A DNA stretch of 64,000 nt from Variovorax sp. OK212 (lineage in GTDB: Bacteria > Pseudomonadota > Gammaproteobacteria > Burkholderiales > Burkholderiaceae_C): contig NZ_FOLP01000014.1 of assembly GCF_900112425.1 (NCBI RefSeq), positions 1-64,000 on the forward strand, read 5' to 3'. Below are positions 7,809 through 16,035 of this stretch, piece by piece. Position numbers and translations under genes: made by a program. Under the pieces are notes generated by a model. The model saw only the letters and a program-made list of their open reading frames with translations. It was not told the origin of the DNA and made no database searches. Numbering within the stretch: the stretch's first letter is position 1; each line of letters starts with the position of its first letter.

Positions 7809-9071
7809 TTATCTGCGCACTTTGCCCTTGGCGGCAGGGGCGGCGGCCTTGGAGGCGGCCTTGGAGGCGGCCTTGGGCGCGCCTTTGGTCGGTGCCTTGG
7901 CGGCGGCCTTGCCACCCTTGGCAGCCGGCGCAGCCTTGGCCGATTTGCCGCCCTTGGCCGCGGCCGCCGGTGCGCCCTTCTGGCCGTGCTGGCCCTTCAC
8001 GGCCTTGCCGCCGCGCGCCGTGGCCCTGGGCGCCGCCGAAGGCGCGGGCATGGGCGCAATGGGCGCCGCGGTCTGCGCCTGCGCGTCGACCAGCACCGGC
8101 GTCACGGTGAAGCCGCGCGCGGCCATCAGCGTCGGCAGGCCCTGCGGGCCGATCATGTGCAGCGCGCCGACCGCCGCGAACACGCCCTTGCCGCTGGCGT
8201 GCAGGCGCTCGACGCCGTCGGCCAGGTTCGGGTTGCGGTCGTCCAGCAGGCGCTTCATCAGGCGCTGCTCGGCGGGCGTCTTCACGCAGTCGCACCAGTC
8301 GGCATAGCGCGCCAGCCGGGCCGCGTCGCTGCGCGCCCAGACGTCGGCCAGTTCCTTGATCTGCCCGCGCAGCTTGCCCGACTCCAGCTCGTCGAGCGCG
8401 GCATCGACCTGCTCGGCTTCTTCGGCTTCGGAGCCGCCGGTGAGCACCTTGAGCTGCTCGGCGGCGCTTTCGAGCGCCACGATCGGCTTGTTGCTGTTGC
8501 GCGCCGAGACGGCCAGCGATTCGTCGACGCCGAACTCGGGGTAGAGCCCGTCGGCGCGCGCCACCAGGCCGGACAGCGCCGTCACCTGAAGAATGGGCTG
8601 CATCCGCGACAGGCTGCCCGGCGGCACGCAGGCCTCGGAGGCCTGGCGCTCCAGCCGGCGCGCGCGCTCGCCGCTCAGCAGGCGGGCCAGCAGCTCGGGG
8701 TCGGCCGGGCGGGCCAGCGCCTGCGCGGTGGCGTCGTCGCGCGAGTCGAGCTCCAGCGCGAGCGTGTCGCTTTGGGTCAGCGCCTTCTGCACGGTCGGGC
8801 CGGGCCGCACCCAGTCGCCGCGGCCCACATGCAGCGTGCCGTAGAGCCACGAGGTGCGCCCGCCGCGCTCGATGCGCCAGAGCACGCCGCGGTCCACGCC
8901 GTTGCGCAGCGCCGTGCCCGGCTTCTCGAGACTGGCGATGGCCGACGGGGGGCAGGCGGCTTGGGCGGCGAGAGGGGCCGCGAATGTGAACACGCAGCAC
9001 GTGCCCGCCAGGAGCTGGCGCGGCATGCGTTGCACGAGGCGCATCGGCGCCGAAAAATCGATGTCGCGCAT
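7809..9071 (-). CDS. TraB/GumN family protein with Lys/Ala-rich tail
   Basis: This is a member of the TraB/GumN (erythromycin esterase-like fold) family, about 420 residues from the chosen ATG (MRDIDFSAP). The next ATG, at 9044 (MRLVQRMPR), is equally possible; both precede a Sec signal ending APLAAQA. Diagnostic motifs are YGTLHVG near the mature N-terminus and GALHMIGPQGL near the end of the domain, the two GxxH elements expected for a metal-dependent hydrolase fold. The last 80 or so residues are low-complexity Ala/Lys/Gly/Pro (for example AAAKGGKSAKAAPAAKGGK) and look like a histone H1-type tail. Family members are often described only as haem- or pheromone-related; the substrate here is unknown. 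Confidence 0.8.
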   Translation of the reverse strand: MRDIDFSAPMRLVQRMPRQLLAGTCCVFTFAAPLAAQAACPPSAIASLEKPGTALRNGVDRGVLWRIERGGRTSWLYGTLHVGRGDWVRPGPTVQKALTQSDTLALELDSRDDATAQALARPADPELLARLLSGERARRLERQASEACVPPGSLSRMQPILQVTALSGLVARADGLYPEFGVDESLAVSARNSNKPIVALESAAEQLKVLTGGSEAEEAEQVDAALDELESGKLRGQIKELADVWARSDAARLARYADWCDCVKTPAEQRLMKRLLDDRNPNLADGVERLHASGKGVFAAVGALHMIGPQGLPTLMAARGFTVTPVLVDAQAQTAAPIAPMPAPSAAPRATARGGKAVKGQHGQKGAPAAAAKGGKSAKAAPAAKGGKAAAKAPTKGAPKAASKAASKAAAPAAKGKVRR

Positions 9072-9165
9072 CTTTGCGACGAGGATCCGGAGTATCCGCA
9101 AGGCTTGCTCCACGATGAAAGAAAGTCCGGCATTCTCACAGCACCGCTGCCCATAATCCGAAACC

Positions 9166-9579
9166 ATGCAGAGCATCTTTCACCTTGCCTTTCACGTTCG
9201 TGACCTCGACGGCGCCCGCCGTTTCTACGGCGACGTCCTCGGTTGCGCCGAGGGCCGCAGCACCGACACCTGGGTCGATTTCGATTTCTTCGGCCACCAG
9301 GTTTCGCTTCACCTGGGCGAGCCCTTCGCCACCACCCGTACCGGCCGCGTCGGCGACGCGATGGTGCCCATGCCGCACTTCGGCCTGGCGCTCTCCCTGC
9401 CCGACTGGCAGGCGCTGGCCGCTCGCCTGGAGGCCGCCGGCACCGAGTTCGTGCTGAAGCCGCAGGTGCGCTTCGAGGGCCAGCCGGGCGAGCAATGGAC
9501 GATGTTCTTCTGCGACCCGTTCGGCAATCCGATCGAGGTCAAGGGTTTCCGTTCCCTCGACTCGCTTTACGACAAGTGA
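9166..9579 (+). CDS. VOC (glyoxalase/dioxygenase) superfamily protein
   Basis: This is a 137-residue single-domain vicinal-oxygen-chelate protein. It has two beta-alpha-beta-beta-beta modules: the first begins FHLAFHVRDLDGARRFYGDVLG, here split by the conserved RRFY helix, and the second ends DPFGNPIEVKGF. Candidate metal ligands are the His in LAFHV and the Glu in NPIEVKGF. The size and the NPIE ending are normal for small glyoxalase or dioxygenase-like family members. The reaction cannot be assigned. The stop codon overlaps the GTG start of the next gene, so the two are likely translated together. It is divergent from the TraB/GumN gene, with starts less than 100 bases apart. Confidence 0.85.
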   Translation: MQSIFHLAFHVRDLDGARRFYGDVLGCAEGRSTDTWVDFDFFGHQVSLHLGEPFATTRTGRVGDAMVPMPHFGLALSLPDWQALAARLEAAGTEFVLKPQVRFEGQPGEQWTMFFCDPFGNPIEVKGFRSLDSLYDK

Positions 9580-10796
9580 TCCCGCGCCGCGCCGCCCCCT
9601 GCAGACCCGCCGCGCCCACGGGCAAGCCGGGGCGATGGCTGCGGCTCGGGCTTGCGGCGCTGGTCCCGCTGTTCGGCGCGGCCGCCGCGCACGCGCAGCA
9701 GGACTGCGACCTCAACGGCCGCAGCGTGAACCCCTCCAACGGCGCCAGCACCGACGGCAAGACCGGCCTCATGCGCTGCAAGGACCGCGCTAGCGGCGAG
9801 CTGCAGCGCGAGGAACAGCTGCAGAACGGCGTGTACATGGGCCTGGTGCGCATCTACGAGAAGGGCAAGCTCGCCAAGGAGCACAGCGTCAACGCCAAGG
9901 GCAACATCCAGGGCCGCGCGCGCGAGTTCTCGCCGGCCGGCCGGGTGCTGCGCGAGGCCACCTACGACGACGGCCAGGAGCGCGGCCTGGTGCGCAGCTT
10001 CTACCCCGACGGCAAGCTGCGCCGGGTCGTCTTCTACCCCGACACCGGCAACGGCAGCGAGCGCGCCTCGGCCGAGTTCACCGAGCGCGGCCAGCTGTCG
10101 GCGCTGCGCTGCGCCGACGCGCCCACGCTCTCCCCGGCGGTCGACGACGCCAAGCTTTGCGGCTTCGCGGGCACCGGCGCGTCGCAGGTCGAGCTGTTCG
10201 ACGCGCAGGGCAACCTGCGCTCGCGGCTCGCGTATGTGTCAGGCAAGCGCACGCGCTCGCAGAGCTTCTACGACAACGGCAAGACGGCGGTGCTCGACGA
10301 GACGGTGGGCAACCAGCGCACCGAGCAGAACTATTCGTCGGAGGGCGTGAAGCGCCGCGAAACGGCCTACCTGCTGGTGGAGCGCGCCAACGTGCGCGTG
10401 CGCGAGCAGGCGTTCTCGGAAAAAGGCACGCTGGTGCGCGACCAGCGCTGGAACAGCGCGGGCGAGCCGATCGTCGACGACAGCTACTACCTCAACGGCC
10501 AGCCGAGCAGCAAGTCGGCCTACGGCAGCAGCGGGGACATGCGCACGGTCGAGATCACCGAGTTCTACGACAGCGGCGAGCGCGCGGCGCAGGGCCGCTA
10601 CCAGGTGGTGGGCCGCAGCCGGCAGATTCCGGTGGGCACCCACCAGCGCTTCAGCGAGAAGGGCAAGCCGCTGGCCGAATCGACCTTCGACGCCAAGGGC
10701 CGCATCACGCGCGAACGCGTGTGGGACGAGAACGGCGAGCTGCAGCGCGACGACGAGGTCTTCGAGGACGGCTCGCGCAAGGCGTTCGCCCAATAG
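9576..10796 (+). CDS. Exported YwqK-type (MORN-like) repeat protein
   Basis: This is a 406-residue protein. I chose the GTG at 9576 because its GTGA overlap with the VOC stop is a typical coupled start; the following residues contain a signal sequence (WLRLGLAALVPLFGAAAAHAQ). After the signal the chain is a series of about 20-25-residue beta-hairpin repeats with Asp-Gly turns and aromatic-Lys pairs (for example YDDGQERG, FYPDGKLRR, YDSGERAAQG, FDAKGRITRER). These are the signature of YwqK/MORN-like proteins. Such proteins are often named as antitoxins of a toxin-antitoxin pair, but no toxin gene is nearby and this one is exported. I would call it a periplasmic repeat protein of unknown role. 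Confidence 0.75.
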   Translation: MIPRRAAPCRPAAPTGKPGRWLRLGLAALVPLFGAAAAHAQQDCDLNGRSVNPSNGASTDGKTGLMRCKDRASGELQREEQLQNGVYMGLVRIYEKGKLAKEHSVNAKGNIQGRAREFSPAGRVLREATYDDGQERGLVRSFYPDGKLRRVVFYPDTGNGSERASAEFTERGQLSALRCADAPTLSPAVDDAKLCGFAGTGASQVELFDAQGNLRSRLAYVSGKRTRSQSFYDNGKTAVLDETVGNQRTEQNYSSEGVKRRETAYLLVERANVRVREQAFSEKGTLVRDQRWNSAGEPIVDDSYYLNGQPSSKSAYGSSGDMRTVEITEFYDSGERAAQGRYQVVGRSRQIPVGTHQRFSEKGKPLAESTFDAKGRITRERVWDENGELQRDDEVFEDGSRKAFAQ

Positions 10797-10844
10797 CAGC
10801 CGACAGGCCGCACAAGGCGAACGCCCGCTGCGGGCGTCAGGGCG

Positions 10845-11819
10845 TCAGTCCAGCTTGATGCCGGCCTGCTTGATGATCGGACCCCAGCGGTTCGACTCCG
10901 CGCGCGACAGCGCCGCGAACTGCGCCGGCGTGCCGGGCATCGCTTCCATGCCGAAATCTTCGAAGCGCTTCTGCACGGCGGGCGTGCCGAAGGCCTTGTT
11001 CAGGTCGCCGTTGAGCTTGTTCACCACCGCGGCGGACAAGCCGGCCGGGCCCAGGATGCCCTGGAACGCGAACACCTCGGTGTTGGGCACGCCCACTTCG
11101 GCCAGCGTCGGCACGTTGGGCAGCAGCTTGCTGCGCGCGCCCGAGCCGATGGCCAGCACGCGCACCTTGTTGGCCTGCATGATCGACAGGCCCGAGGCCA
11201 GGTCCAGGAACATGCAGGGCACCTGCCCGCCCATCACGTCGGCCATGGCCGGTGCCGCGCCGCGGTACGGAATGTGGGTGATGAAGGTGCCGGTGCGCAC
11301 CTTGAACATTTCCATCGCCAGGTGGTGCGGCGAGCCGTTGCCGGGCGAGGCGTAGTTGACCTTGCCGGGGTTGGCCTTCACGTAGGCCAGGAACTCCTTG
11401 AAGGTCTTGGCCGGGAAGTCCGGGTGCACCACCAGCGCCAGCGGGAACTTGCCGATCGCGCCGATGTAGGTGAAGTCTTTCTCGGGGTTGAACGGCAGCT
11501 TGCTGAACAGGTGCTCGTTGAAGGCCAGCACGGCGTTGTCGGCCGACAGCACGGTGTAGCCGTCGGGCTTGCTCTTGGCGACCAGGTCGGCGCCGATGTT
11601 GGTCGAGGCGCCGGGGCGGTTGTCCACCACGATCTGCTGGCCCAGCGTCTGGCGCATCGATTCGGCCAGCACGCGCGCGATCACGTCGGTGCCGCCGCCC
11701 GCCGGGTAGGGCACGACCCACTTGATGAGCTGCGCGGGATATTCCTGCGCATGGGCGAAGGGCGAGGCGGCCACGGCGGCGCCGGAGGCGAGCGTGGCGA
11801 GAAGGGTGCGGCGATCCAT
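10845..11819 (-). CDS. Bug/TctC family tripartite tricarboxylate transporter binding protein
   Basis: This is a 324-residue periplasmic solute-binding protein of the Bug family, greatly expanded in Burkholderiales. The signal MDRRTLLATLASGAAVA contains a twin-arginine-like start. Family hallmarks are YPAGGGTDVIARVLAE, VVDNRPGASTNIGADLVAKS and DGYTVLSADN in the first lobe, and VNYASPGNGSPHHLAMEMF in the second. No TctA or TctB membrane genes are nearby, which is usual for orphan Bug proteins. It is the third gene of the unit monooxygenase - DUF2783 - Bug, so it may bind an aromatic or organic acid that the monooxygenase pathway uses. The ligand is inferred only. Confidence 0.9.
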   Translation of the reverse strand: MDRRTLLATLASGAAVAASPFAHAQEYPAQLIKWVVPYPAGGGTDVIARVLAESMRQTLGQQIVVDNRPGASTNIGADLVAKSKPDGYTVLSADNAVLAFNEHLFSKLPFNPEKDFTYIGAIGKFPLALVVHPDFPAKTFKEFLAYVKANPGKVNYASPGNGSPHHLAMEMFKVRTGTFITHIPYRGAAPAMADVMGGQVPCMFLDLASGLSIMQANKVRVLAIGSGARSKLLPNVPTLAEVGVPNTEVFAFQGILGPAGLSAAVVNKLNGDLNKAFGTPAVQKRFEDFGMEAMPGTPAQFAALSRAESNRWGPIIKQAGIKLD

Positions 11820-11858
11820 GGATCAGTCTCCAGTTGCTTTGTTGATTGAGAGGCTTGC

Positions 11859-12095
11859 TTACGAAGCGGACAGCGATGGTACGGGCAACGCGTGCAGTGC
11901 GTCGGCCAGCGCGGCGCGGCAGCGCGCCTCGTCGCCGACCTGCTCGAACAGCAGCAGCGCGAGCCGCGCGAGGAACAGCGATTCGCGCTCGGCGCCCGCT
12001 TCGGTGATGGCGCGCGCGCACTCGGCGTAGAGGCGGTCGCGGGCATCGGGGTGCAGGGGGTGAACGGGAGAGAGGGGCTGGGTCGTCGTGGTCAT
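11859..12095 (-). CDS. Small DUF2783-like protein
   Basis: This is a 78-residue protein with a helical body (DARDRLYAECARAITEAGAE, then FLARLALLLFEQVGD). It resembles DUF2783 proteins, which are small and usually encoded beside flavin monooxygenases. Its ATG overlaps the monooxygenase stop by four bases (ATGA), so the two are translationally coupled. No catalytic motif is visible; a role as a partner or stabiliser of the monooxygenase is an inference from gene order. Confidence 0.65.
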   Translation of the reverse strand: MTTTTQPLSPVHPLHPDARDRLYAECARAITEAGAERESLFLARLALLLFEQVGDEARCRAALADALHALPVPSLSAS

Positions 12096-13861
12096 GCGGA
12101 CATCTCCTGGACTTGCCGGACCGCGGCGCGGGCCAGCGCGGGTTGCAGCGCGCCCGCGGGCAACCGGTGCCAGCGCGCGGCCACGTGGCCGTCGGGGCGC
12201 AGCAGGTACACCGCGCCGTCCTGTGCGCCGAGCGCGTCGAACACGGCGGGCGATGCATGCGCGTCGGCGCCTTCGGTGCCCAAGCTTGCGATGCGGCGCA
12301 CCACGAAAGGCAGCGCGCCTTGCAGTGCCTGCGCAATGTCGGCCGCCGGCAGCACGGCCAGGTCGGGCCGCAGCACCAGCAGCGTGAAGCTCGGGGCGAT
12401 CCAGTCGCTGAGGTGGCCTTGCGCGAGCGGCTGCTCGGGCATGACCTCGCCCGGCAGCGGGCCGGCGGGCAGGTCGTTGCCCTCGCCTTCGCCTTCGCTC
12501 GAGAGCGGCGAGCCGGCATAGCGCACGGCCTGCGTCTGGCGCGGGTTGATCAGCTGCGCGATGCCGCGGTGCTTTTCCGACAGCGACAGCGCTGCCTCGC
12601 GCAGCAGGTCGAAGCCGCGCGACGGCGGCGACATGAACTCGGTGCTGCGCATCGCGTTCTCGGCGTTCACGTGGAAGGCCGCGATGCGCTCCTGCGAGTA
12701 CGAGTCGAGCAGGGCCGCGTCCGACAGGCCCTTGGCCGCGAACGCCAGCTTCCACGCGAGGTTGTCGGCGTCGTCGAAGCCCGAGTTGAGCCCGCGCACG
12801 CCGAAGATCGGCATCGCATGCGCCGCGTTGCCCGCGAACACGATGCGGCCGTGGCGGTAGCTGTCGAGCGTCATCGCGCCCGCGCGGTAGACCGAGGTCC
12901 ACACCGTCTTCCACGGCAGGTGGCCTTCGCCGATGGCGTCGAGGTGGCGCTGCACGAACTCGGCCACGGCCGGCGGCTGCAGCGCCTCCTCGGTGCTCTG
13001 GCCGGGGCGCAGCTGGTAGTCGATGCGCCAGATGTCGTCGGGCTGGCGGTGCATCAGCACGGTCGAGCCCGGGTTCCACGGCGGGTCGAACCACGCGCGG
13101 CGCTCGGTCGGGTGGCCGCTGTGCAGCTCGATGTCGATGATCACGTAGCGGCCTTCGTAGCCCGTGCCTTCCAGCGCGAGACCCAGCGCCTTGCGCACGA
13201 AGCTCTGGCCGCCGTCGCAGGCCGCGAGCCACTGGCCGTGCAGCCGGTAGGCGCCTTCGGCGTTGCGCACGTCGAGCGTCACGCCCTCGTCGTCCTGCGC
13301 GAGCGCGGTGAGCTCGGTGCCCCAGCGGATGTCGATGAGGCCCGGCGTCTGCTCGTTGCGGCGGAAGATTTCCTCCAGCAGGTAGTGCTCGGCGTAGTAC
13401 TGCTCGAGGTTGATCATGGGCGGCAGCTTCTGCTGCGCGTCGGTCGGCATCTCGAAGCGGAACACCTCGGCCGTCTTGTAGAAGCTGCGGCCCACGCTCC
13501 ACGGCAGGCCCTTGGCCATGAAGTTCTTCAGCACGCCCAGGCGCTCCATGATCTCCAGGCTGCGCCGCGAGATGCAGGCCGCGCGGCTGCCCGCGCACAC
13601 CGTGTCGTCGGCTTCGAGGATCACGCAGCGCACGCCGTGGTTCGCAAGCCCCAGCGCCAGCGCCATGCCGACCGGCCCGCCACCGGCGATCACCACCGGA
13701 TGGCGACCGGGTTCGACATCACCCTCCAGCGGCGGCGTCCAGGGCTTGTAGCGCGTGTAGTGGAAGGCGCCGACGGAGGGCGGCAGTTCGGTGGCACTGG
13801 CCGGCGGCGGCACGGGGCCGCTGGCGGCATCGCCCGGGGTGGCGGCGGAAGGGTTCGTCAT
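12092..13861 (-). CDS. FAD-dependent aromatic hydroxylase (PheA/TfdB-MhpA type)
   Basis: This is a 589-residue group A flavoprotein monooxygenase, which uses NAD(P)H and oxygen to hydroxylate phenolic compounds. The start MTNPSAATPG follows a non-conserved extension that I excluded. The dinucleotide motif is VVIAGGGPVGMALALGL (about residues 58-75), the DG motif region is ACDGGQSFVRKALG, and the second FAD motif reads GNAAHAMPIFGVRGLNSG. The last usually begins GD in this family, so Asn replaces Asp here. The C-terminal thioredoxin-like domain of PheA/TfdB types is suggested by LRPDLAVLPAAD and VYLLRPDGHVAARWHR. The substrate is unknown; candidates are hydroxybenzoates, phenols or hydroxyphenylpropionate. 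It is divergent from a LuxR regulator. Confidence 0.88.
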   Translation of the reverse strand: MTNPSAATPGDAASGPVPPPASATELPPSVGAFHYTRYKPWTPPLEGDVEPGRHPVVIAGGGPVGMALALGLANHGVRCVILEADDTVCAGSRAACISRRSLEIMERLGVLKNFMAKGLPWSVGRSFYKTAEVFRFEMPTDAQQKLPPMINLEQYYAEHYLLEEIFRRNEQTPGLIDIRWGTELTALAQDDEGVTLDVRNAEGAYRLHGQWLAACDGGQSFVRKALGLALEGTGYEGRYVIIDIELHSGHPTERRAWFDPPWNPGSTVLMHRQPDDIWRIDYQLRPGQSTEEALQPPAVAEFVQRHLDAIGEGHLPWKTVWTSVYRAGAMTLDSYRHGRIVFAGNAAHAMPIFGVRGLNSGFDDADNLAWKLAFAAKGLSDAALLDSYSQERIAAFHVNAENAMRSTEFMSPPSRGFDLLREAALSLSEKHRGIAQLINPRQTQAVRYAGSPLSSEGEGEGNDLPAGPLPGEVMPEQPLAQGHLSDWIAPSFTLLVLRPDLAVLPAADIAQALQGALPFVVRRIASLGTEGADAHASPAVFDALGAQDGAVYLLRPDGHVAARWHRLPAGALQPALARAAVRQVQEMSA

Positions 13862-13902
13862 GCGACGGGATTGTCCCGATGCGCGGGCCGCCGCAATGTC
13901 AT

Positions 13903-13927
13903 AACTTCGTACGAGGTATTTACCCCT
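13903..13927. promoter_or_regulatory. Candidate operator between monooxygenase and luxR
   Basis: The 109-base divergent gap contains an 8-base palindrome TCGTACGA (13907-13914) running into CGAGGTATTTACCCCT (13912-13927). The latter 16 bases recur at 47619-47634. The gap must hold the promoters of both genes, so this is the best candidate for a binding site of the LuxR-type regulator. No binding evidence exists. Confidence 0.35.
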
Positions 13928-13970
13928 AGCCCGAATTTCCCGCTTTGCCTTTTCCTCACTTCCGATCCGC

Positions 13971-14807
13971 ATGAGACGCTGGCGCATCCACCCCACCGAC
14001 ACCCCGCTGGCCGCCGCCGTGGTCGGCGACGCGCTGTCCGGCGTGGGCACGGCGCACCTGGCCAACAGCTACCTGAAGGCGATGCAGCGCGTGATGCCCG
14101 TCACCTTCTGCACCGTGTTCTCGGTGAGCGCCACCGGGCGCATCGAGACGGTGTCGGCCGCCAGCAGCTACGGCAGCACGGCCGAGCGCACGTCGGAGCG
14201 CTACGTGGCGCAGCGCTTCGACCTGCTCGACCCCAACATGGCATGGCTCGCGGCGCGCAAGCTGCCCCAGCGCGCGCAGCTGTGGCTGGGCCACCAGCGC
14301 GCCGACGAGGTGGCCGACCCCGCGTACCGCGCGGTCTGCTACGGCGACGTGGGCATTCGCGAGCGTGCGTCGGTGCTGTTGCTGCTGCCCACGGGGCAGC
14401 GCGTGGCGGTGAGCTTCTACCGCAGCCTGGCGCAGCCGGAATTCGATGCGGCCGATTTCGCCCGCATCGAGGCGCACGCCACGCTGCTGGCCGACGCCAC
14501 CGCGGCGCACGGGCGCAGCGTGGTGGCGGTGCGCGAGGCCGCGGAGCCGGCACTGGCCTCGCGGCTGCTCGCGCTGAGCCTGCGCGAGCGCGAGGTCATC
14601 GGCCACCTGATGGCGGGCCGCACGGCGAAAGAAGCCGCCCGCGAACTCGGCGTGGAGCTGACGACGGTGCGCACGCACCAGTACCGGGCGTTCCGGCGGC
14701 TGGGGATCCGGTCGCAGAAGGAGCTGCTGCGCGGCGCGCCTTCCCCTTCTTCCCCTTCCGCCGCTTCCGCCGCTTCGGTTCAGTCCTCGGAAGCCGCCTC
14801 TTCCTGA
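13971..14807 (+). CDS. LuxR-family transcriptional regulator
   Basis: This is a 278-residue regulator with a C-terminal LuxR/GerE helix-turn-helix: LSLREREVIGHLMAGRTAKE followed by AARELGVELTTVRTHQYRAF and RRLGIRSQKEL (about residues 195-260). The N-terminal 180 residues are a sensor-like region without a phosphoacceptor receiver signature, so a bound small molecule is the more likely trigger. The tail is Ser/Ala/Pro-rich. It is divergent from the flavin monooxygenase operon, which makes it the probable local regulator. Its last 28 bases overlap the 3' end of the opposing fumarylacetoacetate-hydrolase gene. Confidence 0.85.
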   Translation: MRRWRIHPTDTPLAAAVVGDALSGVGTAHLANSYLKAMQRVMPVTFCTVFSVSATGRIETVSAASSYGSTAERTSERYVAQRFDLLDPNMAWLAARKLPQRAQLWLGHQRADEVADPAYRAVCYGDVGIRERASVLLLLPTGQRVAVSFYRSLAQPEFDAADFARIEAHATLLADATAAHGRSVVAVREAAEPALASRLLALSLREREVIGHLMAGRTAKEAARELGVELTTVRTHQYRAFRRLGIRSQKELLRGAPSPSSPSAASAASVQSSEAASS

Positions 14808-15877
14808 GCCTTCGGCGGTGCGTCGCCCTGTTGCGGCTTCACCAGCGACACCGGCGCCTCCTTCGGCCGTCCGCCGACCGCCACGATCTCCTGGTCGATC
14901 GCGCCGAACAGCGAGCGCCCGTCGGCACCCTTCATCTCGATGCGGATGGTGTCGCCGAACTTCATGAACTCGGTGTACGGCTGGCCGGTCTGGATGGTCT
15001 CGATGCAGCGCTTCTCGGCAATGCACGAGTAGCCCTTGGGCCAGTCCATGTGGCCGTTCTTCTCCACGCCCTTGTTGCTCACGGTGCCGCTGCCCACGAT
15101 GCTGCCGGCGCGCACATTGCGCGTCTTGGCGATGTGGGCGATGAGCTGGCCGAAGTGGAAGGTCATCTCGGGGCCGGCGTCGCACATGCCGACCTTGCGG
15201 CCGTTCCAGCTGCTTTGCAGCGCCAGGTGCACGCGGCCCTTCTGCCAGGCCTCGCCGATCTCGTCGAGCGTCACGGCCACGGGGCTGAAGGCGGTGGCGG
15301 GCTTGCTCTGGAAGAAGCCGAAGCCCTTGCCCAGCTCGGCCGGGATCAGGTTGCGCAGGCTCACGTCGTTGGCCAGCATCACCAGGCGGATGCCCTCCAG
15401 CGCCTGCTCGGGCGTGGCGCCCATGCGCACGTCGCCGGTGACGACCGCGATCTCGGCCTCGAAGTCGATGCCCATGGCCTCGCTGGGCACGACGACGTCG
15501 TCGGTCGGGCCGAGGAAGTCGTCGCTGCCGCCCTGGTACATCAGCGGGTCTTGATAAAAGCTCTCGGGCACCTCGGCGTTGCGCGCCTTGCGCACCAGCT
15601 CCACGTGGTTCAGGTAGGCCGAGCCGTCGGCCCACTGGTAGGCGCGCGGCAGCGGCGCCATGCACATGGCGGGGTCGAAGGGGAAGGCGTGGCGCGTGCG
15701 GCCGCCGTTGAGGGCGTCGTACAGGTCCTGCAACTGCGGGCTCATGAAGCCCCAGTCGTCCAGCACCTGCTGCAGCCGGCTCGCGATGCCGGTGGCGTAG
15801 TGGGCGAGCGTGAGGTCGCGCGAGACAACGACGAGCTGGCCGTCGCGGGAGCCGTCCTTCAGGGTGGCGAGTTTCAT
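14780..15877 (-). CDS. Fumarylacetoacetate hydrolase family protein
   Basis: This is a 365-residue FAH-family enzyme, from the ATG that gives MKLATLKDGSRDGQLVVVSR. The metal site shows as IDFEAEIAVV, the Glu pair expected in this family, followed by FQSKPATAFSPVAVT and SGTVSNKG. Family members hydrolyse C-C bonds in acylpyruvates, such as fumarylacetoacetate or fumarylpyruvate, in the last steps of homogentisate or gentisate breakdown. Its nearness to a flavin hydroxylase and LuxR regulator fits an aromatic pathway, although no ring-cleavage dioxygenase or maleyl isomerase is in the window. The acidic, Pro/Ala/Gln-rich C-terminus overlaps the luxR gene tail to tail. Confidence 0.88.
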   Translation of the reverse strand: MKLATLKDGSRDGQLVVVSRDLTLAHYATGIASRLQQVLDDWGFMSPQLQDLYDALNGGRTRHAFPFDPAMCMAPLPRAYQWADGSAYLNHVELVRKARNAEVPESFYQDPLMYQGGSDDFLGPTDDVVVPSEAMGIDFEAEIAVVTGDVRMGATPEQALEGIRLVMLANDVSLRNLIPAELGKGFGFFQSKPATAFSPVAVTLDEIGEAWQKGRVHLALQSSWNGRKVGMCDAGPEMTFHFGQLIAHIAKTRNVRAGSIVGSGTVSNKGVEKNGHMDWPKGYSCIAEKRCIETIQTGQPYTEFMKFGDTIRIEMKGADGRSLFGAIDQEIVAVGGRPKEAPVSLVKPQQGDAPPKAQEEAASED

Positions 15878-16035
15878 GGTGCGGTGCGATGCGTGCGTGC
15901 GTACGTGCGTGAGGACGAAGGACACGGCGCACGCACGAGGCCGGGCGCCGCTCCCACTTAAACTGGTTGAACGGGCGGCAGTGTACCGAGGTGGTCTTGG
16001 TGAACCTCCGTGCCGGCGCCCCACTCCACACACTG

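Noticed and set aside
9576..10796. Antitoxin of a toxin-antitoxin pair
   Set aside because: YwqK repeat proteins are often named this way, but the protein has a signal sequence and no toxin-like gene is adjacent; the neighbour is a VOC protein.
12113..15961. 1282-codon open frame across the monooxygenase, luxR and FAH-family genes
   Set aside because: It crosses three well-supported genes, has no recognisable domain and a composition typical of a shadow frame.
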